From positions 84,294,324 through 84,358,323 of the forward strand of contig CP136061.1 of the NCBI GenBank assembly GCA_032622095.1: a stretch of 64,000 nucleotides of DNA, read 5' to 3'. Shown piece by piece: positions 56,327 through 64,000 of the stretch (positions are counted from its first letter, which is position 1; each line of letters starts with the position of its first letter). This stretch comes from Siphonodentalium dalli (Eukaryota > Mollusca > Scaphopoda > Gadilida > Siphonodentaliidae). The notes beneath the pieces were generated by a model. That model did not search any database. It was not told the origin of the DNA and saw nothing but the letters and a program-made list of their open reading frames with translations. The position numbers and the translations under genes were made by a program.

Positions 56327-57230
56327 GGGGCATAACTCTGGTAAAAATTGGCGGACGGAACTCAAATTTGAACTTGACCTGTGTTTTGGTGGGAGAAAGT
56401 AATATACCAAATTATCATTGAATCCGATAAGCTCTAGTAAAGTTATCATCCGGACAACAAATTTCAGGGATTTTCTAAGTCAAATTACGTCAAATAAGGG
56501 GCATAACTCCGGTGAAAATTGGCGGACGGAACCCAAATTCGAACTTGAGCTGTCTTTTCTCCTAATAAACCCACATACCAAATTTGATTGAAATCGGTTC
56601 ACTCTAACTAAAGTTATCATCCGGACAACAAATTTCAGGGATTTTCTAAGTCAAATTACGTCAAAAAAGGGGCCATAACTCTCGCAAAAATTATCGGATT
56701 AAAACGAAATTCGGACTTGAGCTGTATTTTGATATATGTAATCCACAAAAAAACGGGTTTTGCGTATAAACATTCCAAAATCGAGTTATCATCCGGAAAC
56801 CAAAAAACATAAGAAAAACTGAATTTTCTGAGTCGAAAAAGGGGCATAACTCTGCCAAAAATGGTCGGACAGAACCCAAGTTCGAACTTGACCTGTGTTT
56901 TGGTGGGAGAAAGTAATATACCAAATTTGGATTCATTCCGATAAACTATACTAAAGTTATCATCCGGACAACAAATTTCAAGGATTTTCTAAGTCAAAAA
57001 ACGTTAAATAAGGGGCATAACTCCGGTGAAAATTGGCGGGCGGAACCCAAATTCGAACTTGAACTTACTTTTCGGCTAATAAACCCACATACCAAATTTT
57101 ACTAATTTTGGTTCACTCTAACTAAAGTTATCATCCGGACAACAGGTTAACGGACGGACGCCCGGCCGCCCGGACGGACAGACCAATACTATAATACGGC
57201 CTTTTTTTCTTCAAAAGGGCGTATAAAAAG
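56327..57230 (+). repeat. 171-bp tandem array, five units, with terminal tail
   Basis: ggggcataact starts at 56327, 56498, 56669, 56841 and 57012 (spacing 171, 171, 172, 171). Unit blocks are aaaattggcggacggaaccc, gaacttgacctgtgttttgg and aaagttatcatccggacaac. The last unit passes into ggacggacgcccgg...gacggacagacc and ttcttcaaaagggcgtataa. Best-preserved member of the family. Confidence 0.9.
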
Positions 57231-57239
57231 AATTACCAA

Positions 57240-57610
57240 CTATTATAAACAACATGTATGTTCCGCCCCATACCGTTATATAGTGAAACCGGCACACATA
57301 AGCATGTACCGTGCAAACGCTGTATAATGATATGTGGCCGTCCCCAAAACGGTTCACGTTTTGTATTACATTGTAAGTCATTCTATATATGTCTTACCAT
57401 TTTAATCCATCGTGGATTTATACTGGTTTCATTTGTTCAGCCAGGTAACATTTGTTATAAACACAAAATCTTTCGCCACCAAAACCTAGCGTGAATCAAG
57501 CGATGTCATGATCAATCCGTTCGATTGTGACATAGCCAGTGGTAGCTGTTCTGGATTTAACCGGTGTATGCAAGTGCTATATATGACAATGTCGTTATCT
57601 CGGTAATACT
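57240..57610. other. Intergenic, nothing called
   Basis: A 78-codon + frame (57258-57494) has no recognisable motif. Confidence 0.4.
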
Positions 57611-57614
57611 ATAA

Positions 57615-57748
57615 AGTTATTATACAATGTTGTGTACAGTATGAGTTTTTCTTGTACGAGTCCAGGTTGTGGTGAAAAGTATGACTTTTCACCACAACCC
57701 GGACGAGTACAAGACAAACTCATACTGTACACAATATTATATAATGAC
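57615..57748. repeat. Imperfect palindrome, ~65-bp arms
   Basis: tgtgtacagtatgag...cttgtac(g)ag...ccaggttgtggtgaaaagt and the inverse acttttcaccacaacc...gtacaag...ctcatactgtacaca. Centre near 57681. Confidence 0.85.
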
Positions 57749-57749
57749 A

Positions 57750-58490
57750 TTTTTATTATCCATATGTATGTTTATCCAAATTTGGGAATAAAACTTTAGT
57801 GGTTACTTTTGGTATTTGTCGGCGCTTAATGCCCTATAAAAGCCTGTATTTGGAACAGTAAACACGGAAATGAAAAAAAACTCAATGCGGAAGTGAAACA
57901 TCTGCTAAATCCACAAAGTGTTGCGCGCGCATCACAATTTCACCGATTCATTTCGCAATAGTTAATTCGTGACATCACAGAGTCCCGATAAAAAAGTCAT
58001 ATTGCACACTTGGGAGTCGAATATGACATTCGGGAGTCCAATATTACTTTTCCCGGGATTATCACGTGGCGGCTTTTGCCCAATCAGAAATAGTGTTAGT
58101 TAAGGGATGGATATTAATAGTTGGTCTACGCTATACACTTACATCTGCCACCGATTTCACAGAAAAATAATCTTCAGATACAATTAATATATATTACGGT
58201 ATTCATATTTCGTTAGATCACATATCGTTGTAGTTTTTCTTATCGAGATGATTCATGCATTAAGAACTTTGTATTACCCACTGTATATAAGCGTTTTAGT
58301 TTAGCTGTCCGTTAAGATTTCAGTCAACCCAAAGTCAATCACTTTTCATAACAAGCTTGTTATATCGACATGACGACAAGTGCGGCCATATGGATGTAAC
58401 ATGTGCGAGAACGTTCTATTTTAATCAGCGCAACATAATGGACAATACTGCCTCATTTATTCACTATTCATATATAGTCTTACTCTGCAA
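57750..58490. other. Intergenic, nothing called
   Basis: No ORF above 60 codons and no element ends recognised. Confidence 0.5.
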
Positions 58491-58698
58491 TCCATCGTGG
58501 TATAAAATAATCACACAGTAGAGGGTGTTAATTCCATGGCTATCCATCGTGGTATAAAGTAATCACTCAGTAGAGGGCGTTCATTCCACGGCTATCCATC
58601 GTGGTATAAAGTAATCGCTCAGTAGAGGGCGTTCATTCCACGGCTATCCATCGTGGTATAAAGTAATCGCTCAGTAGAGGGAATTACTTCCACGTCAT
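58491..58698. repeat. 52-bp minisatellite, four units
   Basis: tccatcgtggtataaa begins at 58491, 58543, 58595 and 58647. Units also contain cagtagagggcgttcattcc. Confidence 0.9.
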
Positions 58699-58731
58699 AA
58701 AGTAATCGCTCCATATATGAACGAAGTTGAA

Positions 58732-59650
58732 TCACACCCCGTTAAAGCATGAAACGCAAGAATATAGTTCAGAGCGTCGCTCGATATTTGGGTGGCAACA
58801 TCCCTGTCTGATGGGTATAATTTTAGGGCTTTTGGAAGTTCCAGCCATCATGAACACATCACAATCTGCAGGAAATTTGTCTAGGTAACCAAGCAATACC
58901 ACAATAAATTGTTTCAGATTGCACCCCATGCTGGCATCAAGTGAATGAAGGATAAGTCTAGTGTCAGCCTCTTCGTGATTAGACTCTAACCCTTTCAAGT
59001 CTGTTCCATCAACCGAACAATCTACTCTACAATCTTCTGAGAACCCCCCCCCTGCAACAAAAACACCTTCTGTTTTCGCTTTGCTATCAAGTTCTCGAGA
59101 CAAGAACCATTCAAATAGGACTTGTTGTCAGACAACAAAATGAAACTTTTCCAATGTTGTGGGATGGGAACATCACGATTTGTTATTGTCCTTCGGATCA
59201 ATGGTACATTCCGACTTCTTCTCGATCTGGTGGCATGCCGTCTTTATAGATTTATCCCAGTATCTGTCGAACACTACATCAATACTGACATAGCCGTCGC
59301 CCTTCTTCAACACGCACACTGAGAATACATCGGCTAAATCTCCAAATGTATTTATACCTTTTTCCGGTTTACCTATATATGGCCACAACAAAGGCCTGAC
59401 CGTCAATGACAATACATGCACGGGGAGATGGTGTCATTGTTGTTAGGAAGGATACTTTCTCGATCAGAGCGTCACTAACCATTGCTTTGTTGCCAGTTCG
59501 AAGTGTGTTATTTGTCTCGCATAATACAATTGGAACAGGCATGAGTTCATATTGTAAAACAGATCGCAGTATATTACATCATATTGTAGTTGCCCTTCAT
59601 GTCGACAGGGCAGTTAACTTGCAAACAATGACACAATTTCTCCGTGCAGG
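58732..59650 (-). pseudogene. Decayed gene of the invertebrate HEEADTR repeat-protein family
   Basis: The minus strand encodes, in order and in changing frames: LMPVPIVLCETNNTLRTGNK and IVIDGQAFVVAIYR (59550-59370), TFGDLADVFSVCVLKKGDGY and DVVFDRYWDKSIK (59345-59220), RDVPIPQHWKSFILLSDNKS (about 59190-59120), then ELDSKAKTEGVF and LESNHEEADTRLILHSLDAS (59100-58910). HEEADTR and VFDRY are landmarks of a repetitive, probably transposon-associated protein family that I recall from invertebrate genomes; I cannot name it with certainty. At least three frameshifts make it non-functional. The piece after HEEADTR is also divergent. Confidence 0.65.
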
Positions 59651-59681
59651 TATTGTTTACAAAGAGATAGTCCACCTTTAA
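59648..59681. repeat. Terminal fragment of TTAA long-TIR element
   Basis: tgtttacaaagagatagtcc followed by acctttaa, the 3' terminus of the family. Confidence 0.7.
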
Positions 59682-59823
59682 TAAACATCGTGGAATGAAA
59701 TTAATTATAAAATCAAAATCCGACAGAGATATAATGGTTTCATATGCGATACAATACAAAAACAGAGAACATTCACACATTAATGGACATTTCAAAGTCT
59801 AATTCAACAAGGAGCGCATCAAT

Positions 59824-60368
59824 CAGGGGGGGGGGGGGGGGGTCCGAAAATAATTTCAGGCACGTATGGCATTTTTTCCCTTTCGATCATTTTTTGTACC
59901 CACCCACCCCCACCGCCAATTTTTTTTTCCGTTTTCGGCAGTTTTTTTCCGACCCACCCCCCCTTTTAACACTAAAACAGAGATTTGCGGGGGGAAATTC
60001 ACTGTAAACAGCTGTATATTAATTTCTGTGCATACTATTTATCATGGATGTTAACATGGACATGTAAATAGGAATGAGTCATTTTGAGGTCATTCGGCCA
60101 AAAAAACATGGCTGCCAGCGGCCATCTTGGATTTCAAAATTTGCAACAAAATACAACACGATAACTGCCTGCAGTCTGTTTACAGTTAGAATTACATTAT
60201 TTCTCTCATTCAAAGTGGTTTTGAAGCCCAACTCATTGCCAAAACACTAAAAAACAAGCAGGAATATTTTTTTTTAGTTGCGGAAAAAATTGCTTGTTGG
60301 TGGCTTTGACCACCCACCCACCCCGGCATACGTGCCGGAAAATATGTTTTCACCCCCCCCCCCCCCTG
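59824..60368. mobile_element. CAGGGG-ended TIR element (545 bp) with 7-bp flanking duplication
   Basis: CAGGGG... (G17) at the left and ...CCCCTG (C14) at the right; the arms continue ccgaaaata and ggcacgtatg(g/c)c. catcaat flanks both sides (59817-59823 and 60369-60375). The interior holds a reversed ~160-bp repeat unit (60040-60140). A CAGGGG terminus is common in hAT elements, but the 7-bp duplication is one short, so the assignment is tentative. Confidence 0.65.
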
Positions 60369-60576
60369 CATCAATGAGGAATTAGATGTTCTCTTTTACC
60401 TAAGAATGCAACTGAAACGTAAACAATTGAAGTTTCAAATTTTCAAACAGCGAATACCAAAATCTTGTTCATGCCATTACGCATATCGCACTAAAACGTC
60501 CAATAATCGATATGTCATCTGTTCGAGTTTGCCAATGATTTCCCACAAATATCACAAGACACAATGATACGGGCGC

Positions 60577-61023
60577 CAAGCCTGTACATATAGCGTGCCT
60601 GTCTTTTGCAGAATGAGGACCATAGAGAGTGAATTTAGTGATAATATCCCCTCACAGCGGGCTAGCGTTTCACCAAATTCACCCTCTGGAGACCTCATTC
60701 TACTTAGGCCTCATCTTCTGGGAAGTATCTACAGTATCAAATTAACATTGTTTTTAGTTTTCCCTTCTGGGAAGTTTCTGTATCCCCTAATTTGCAGCAG
60801 ATAAAATGCTTAATCGAGGTGCCCAATAGGTGAACATCACCAACTTCAACTTGGGAACTTCAATATGATCCTAGGTCTACCATATAGCATTTGAGGGCCT
60901 AAGCAGGATGATGTTCCCAGAGGGTGAACTTAGTGATGCTAGCCCGCTGTGCGGGATAGCGTCACTAAATTCACGCTCTGGGGACCTCTTCTGCAAATGA
61001 CAGACACGCTATTTGCAGACTTG
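60577..61023. mobile_element. Double-hairpin hAT MITE, long form (447 bp), perfect 8-bp TSD
   Basis: acgggcgc is duplicated at 60569-60576 and 61024-61031. Two hairpin modules are separated by the ~200-bp spacer, in inverse orientation to 27899-28343. It ends 71 bp after the zinc-finger stop codon, so it probably lies in that gene's 3' untranslated region. Confidence 0.9.
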
Positions 61024-61093
61024 ACGGGCGCGGATTTTCATGTTTCATTAGGTCGCCCGCTGTTCATAGCACTGGAATACTTTCTCCCGAAAA

Positions 61094-61969
61094 TCACACC
61101 AATAAGATCAATCTACACTGTGAATTCTCTTTGTGTTTAGTCAAACTGTCGGACGCTGTGAAATATTTTTCACAAATATCACATTTATACGGACGATCGC
61201 CGGAGTGAATTCGCTTATGTCTCGTCAAATCGCTTGATTTCGTAAATGCTTTGGTGCATATATCGCACTGATATGGTCGATCTCCGGTGTGTATCCTCGT
61301 GTGTGAAATCAAATTTCCCGACGCGCTGAATGATTTTTCACAAATATCACATCGATATGGCCGCTCATCGGAGTGGCTTCTTTTATGCCTGATCAGGTCG
61401 CTTGGTATTGTGAATGATTTCTCGCAAATATCGCACTGATATGGTCGATCAGTGCTGTGACTCCTCCTGTGTTTATTCAAATTACCGGAGTGACTAAATG
61501 ATTTACCACAAATATCACAACTATATGGACGATCGCCGGAGTGGATTCTCTTATGTGTCGTCAAGCTGGTTGATTTGGTAAACGATTTCTCGCAAATATC
61601 ACACCGATATGGTCGATCTCCAGTGTGAATTCTCTTGTGCTCAGTCAAACTGCCCAACACTGCGAAAGATCTCTCACAAATTTCACAACTGTATGGGCGT
61701 TCACCAGAATGTGTTCTTTTATGATTTGTCAGATGGTGTGAATTAGTGAATGAATGTCCGCATATATCACATTGAAATGGCTTATCACCGGTGTGAATCC
61801 TCTTATGTACAGTTAAACTTCCTGAAGTTGTGAATGACTTTTCACATATATCACATTGATGTGGTCGGTCACCAGAGTGAATTATTTTGTGATGTGCCGG
61901 GCTGCTTGAACTAGTGAATTCTTTCCCACATATATCACAAGCGTATGGATGATAATTAGTTTGGATCAT
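61094..61969 (-). CDS. C2H2 zinc-finger protein, ten fingers
   Basis: An uninterrupted 291-residue frame with ten tandem fingers, each YxCDICxKSFxxSxxLxxHKRIH-like, joined by linkers of the H(S/T)GDRPY or HSDERPY type. Fingers start near residues 8, 36, 64, 92, 120, 148, 176, 204, 232 and 260. The first nine have all four ligands. The tenth lacks the normal second histidine (HKENSQC; a cysteine could serve) and closes the protein. The protein is nearly all fingers, with no KRAB, BTB or other effector domain in this exon, so it is presumably a nuclear DNA-binding protein of unknown target. The ATG at 61969 begins directly in the first finger, and decayed finger sequence continues upstream, so the original protein or gene model may have been longer. 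No polyadenylation signal was fixed. Confidence 0.85.
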   Translation of the reverse strand: MIQTNYHPYACDICGKEFTSSSSPAHHKIIHSGDRPHQCDICEKSFTTSGSLTVHKRIHTGDKPFQCDICGHSFTNSHHLTNHKRTHSGERPYSCEICERSFAVLGSLTEHKRIHTGDRPYRCDICEKSFTKSTSLTTHKRIHSGDRPYSCDICGKSFSHSGNLNKHRRSHSTDRPYQCDICEKSFTIPSDLIRHKRSHSDERPYRCDICEKSFSASGNLISHTRIHTGDRPYQCDICTKAFTKSSDLTRHKRIHSGDRPYKCDICEKYFTASDSLTKHKENSQCRLILLV

Positions 61970-61984
61970 TTTGGGTAGGTATCG

Positions 61985-62225
61985 ATGGAGTCAGTATGCT
62001 AGTTCAAACACATTATTTCCGATAAATATCATGATGGTATGGTCGTCTACATGTACCGGTACGTTCTGTCGTGTTGATTAAAATTTAAATTATTTCATTC
62101 CTCACAAAGGTCACAGCGATATGGATTCAGGACCACCGTGATTGATCATGTACCGGTATCGGTGACCTACAGAAAACTCAAATTACCAGGTTGTGTGAAC
62201 GCTTTTCTCACAAGCAGCACATTAA
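61985..62225 (-). pseudogene. Decayed C2H2 fingers upstream of the zinc-finger ORF
   Basis: On the minus strand the remnants CAACEKSVHTT, PYRCDLCEE and RPYHHDIYRK can be read in different frames at finger-like spacing (84 nt in intact fingers). Stops and indels separate them. They show that the array once extended at least three fingers toward the N terminus. Confidence 0.6.
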
Positions 62226-62229
62226 ATTC

Positions 62230-63110
62230 TTCGTTTCGTTGTAAACGTGTTTGAATCCACTTCTGTGCACTTAAGTTTCTTGAAATAGTGATGATTTGTC
62301 AAAAGTACATGTAGCTACCGGGAAAGTCAGGTACCGTAGTGGAATCGTACCTGCACTAGCTAGCACGCGCGGTCGTTTGTCGTGTAGGCTCTCTTCCATA
62401 CATAACATGAGAACATTCAATGTTTGGATTATAATTCGATACAAAAAATATTACATCTTTATGACCAACAATGTGACCGCACTAATAATACTAATATCCG
62501 TCAAATGAAAACGAACAACCTCTTGAACCTGCGCAGGTTACATCGCTTGTACATGTACATGTAATATATATGGTCATATATGTATGTAGCTTTGGCGACT
62601 CAATACTTTCCATAATAATACGTCCAGTTCCTATGTACACTGTTTAATTTGTCTGATGAAAACTGACTCACTTTTAAAAAGAGAATTTCACAATGAAACC
62701 TGATGTACAAGATACCAAAGACGAGCTAGCGTTGTAAAATCTCATCAGCGTTCCTTTGTTCCCCGTTGTCAGAAAATATTTGGTACTGACTATTGGGTAT
62801 ATCTGATGGACGTTCGAATCAGTCTGCGTTCAGCTGCTGTCGAGAAAATCTCGGTTGCACTTTGTTTTTACCGGAGGTGATTCGTTTCGCGGATGTGAGT
62901 AATCGCGGAAGTGGTTTTTCAAATCGGTTAATATCTTAATTTAAAAAAGGTATTTGGGACTCTTATTCACCAACTGGGTTTATTTTATAAACAGGGTAGT
63001 TTGTAGCAGCGTGAATTCCGTTACTTATTTCTCACTCGAGAAAGTTTAGACACTTCGCCGCGAAAATGTCAAATGTACCAAACTAGCCAGTTTCGCGGTT
63101 AATGATCCCC
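62230..63110. other. Upstream of the zinc-finger gene; nothing called
   Basis: Any promoter or 5' exon of the zinc-finger gene should be here, but no TATA box or splice-consistent exon was recognised. Several acatgtac blocks occur near 62550-62570. Confidence 0.35.
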
Positions 63111-63111
63111 A

Positions 63112-63686
63112 TTGACCTACTGAGTGTTATCTAAAAAAAAAAAAAATTACGTCCAAATAACAACAAATATCAACAAAATAAGCCTTGATATTTTCTTTAT
63201 AGATGTAACAATGACTGGTATAAATTTACCTTTGGTAAGCATAGCATAATCCAAAATGAAAACATTATCCCAATTGCTATACCTCAAATCCACCATGCAC
63301 ATGTGAGATGTAATCAGGAAATGATCTTCAACAAGTTCAAGTGACCAGGCCAAAAGCAATCTGAAAAGTATCAGACGATGTGATTGGTCAACTTGAAAAG
63401 GTCAGAAAGTCCCTTGGAATTCACACGAAGACCCCGGATTTCACCGGCAAAACATGTGATATTTTGTGTTTGTTTGAGGGGGGGGGGGGGACCATTTCTG
63501 AGTGTGATTCTAGGAGACAATGGATAAACATTGCATTTTTTTGGATTATGCTAAACTTACCAAAGGTAAAATTATATTTTCCAGACATGGTTATTATACA
63601 CCCAAAAGAAAATACCAAGGCTTATTTTGTTGATACCGGTATTTGGGAGTAATTTTTTTTCGTTTAGATAACACTCAGTAGGTCAA
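63112..63686. mobile_element. Element with ~170-bp imperfect inverted repeats
   Basis: ttgacctactgagtgttatc at the left and gataacactcagtaggtcaa at the right. The arms share taagccttgatattttc/...aataccaaggctta and tttacctttggtaagcatag/...ctaaacttaccaaaggtaaa. The loop has a G13 run (63478-63490). No target duplication was fixed. Confidence 0.75.
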
Positions 63687-63770
63687 CGGAGGTAGGACCC
63701 CCGTAGGGTCCAAGAAAGTTCGGGGATTGGCAACTCACAATGGGAACGTCCTTTGTAAGGTGAGCAGAAT

Positions 63771-64000
63771 TTAAAGATGTCTATCTATTTGTAGACATGT
63801 GTTATATAGTTACCGGGATATGAAATGAAGACCCCTGTACGGAAATGCTTCTATCGATTAATATTGGTTATATTTCGGATATTTTCTGTTCTAAAAATGT
63901 GTGGTTGTGTAATTTTGTCACAAATAAACGTTAATTAAGACCCATTGTCGCTTATAACTAAGGAATAAAACAATAAAAACAATAATAATGATTAAATGGG
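63771..64000 (+). mobile_element. TTAA long-TIR element, running off the window
   Basis: TTAAAGATGTCTATCT at 63771, then atagttaccgggatatgaaa and cggaaatgcttctatcgatt as in the 7943 copy. The right half is outside the window. Confidence 0.8.

Noticed and set aside
63147-63652. ORFs in the two arms at 63147-63359 and 63380-63652
   Set aside because: Mirror-image sequence of an inverted-repeat element; no protein family signature.

Overview
The window is eukaryotic and very rich in transposable elements. It shows multi-exon coding with GT/AG introns, a tandem C2H2 zinc-finger gene, LINE reverse-transcriptase remnants, a tRNA-derived SINE and dozens of small inverted-repeat DNA elements. The mix suggests a mollusc, probably a bivalve or gastropod: the motif acatgtac is frequent, about 171-bp degenerate repeats end in gacggacggacagac-type tails, and zinc-finger linkers read H(S/T)GDRPYxCDIC. 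This is an inference; no search was run. A 100-bp run of N (9889-9988) marks an assembly gap.
Two cellular genes can be supported, both on the minus strand. The first is XPC, the lesion-recognition subunit of global-genome nucleotide-excision repair. Six phase-compatible exons (34786-35845, 32420-32742, 27413-27827, 22095-22185, 15640-15736, 15059-15273) encode a long charged N-terminal region, an acidic stretch ending DDWEDVE, and the start of the transglutaminase-homology domain with VHLLCLLARG. The rest of the protein was not found to the left of 15059. The second is a ten-finger C2H2 zinc-finger gene (61094-61969), with at least three decayed fingers just upstream and a MITE about 70 bp after its stop codon.
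The rest is mostly repeats. 1-15 kb: degenerate 171-bp arrays, a perfect 213-bp palindrome, a long-inverted-repeat element with a PHD-finger remnant, a piggyBac-like TTAA element carrying a nested 920-bp element with CAC ends and a 5-bp target duplication, and two minisatellites. 15-36 kb: XPC introns filled with hAT elements, double-hairpin hAT MITEs, TTAA elements, a SINE, and an 82-bp array made from the tail of an XPC exon plus its splice donor. 36-50 kb: a 1.1-kb hAT, a broken endonuclease-type LINE (39.4-41.3 kb), two adjoining minus-strand LINE fragments, and a 3.2-kb TA-flanked element splitting one of them. 50-60 kb: MULE-like elements with 9-bp duplications, a local segmental duplication, a 1.4-kb long-inverted-repeat element, a plus-strand LINE 3' fragment and a decayed transposon-type gene. 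60-64 kb: the zinc-finger gene and further MITEs.
Many insertions can be dated relative to each other because host sequence and target duplications are intact, so the window reads as a layered record of transposition into and around XPC. No rRNA, functional tRNA, CRISPR array or prokaryotic operon is visible.
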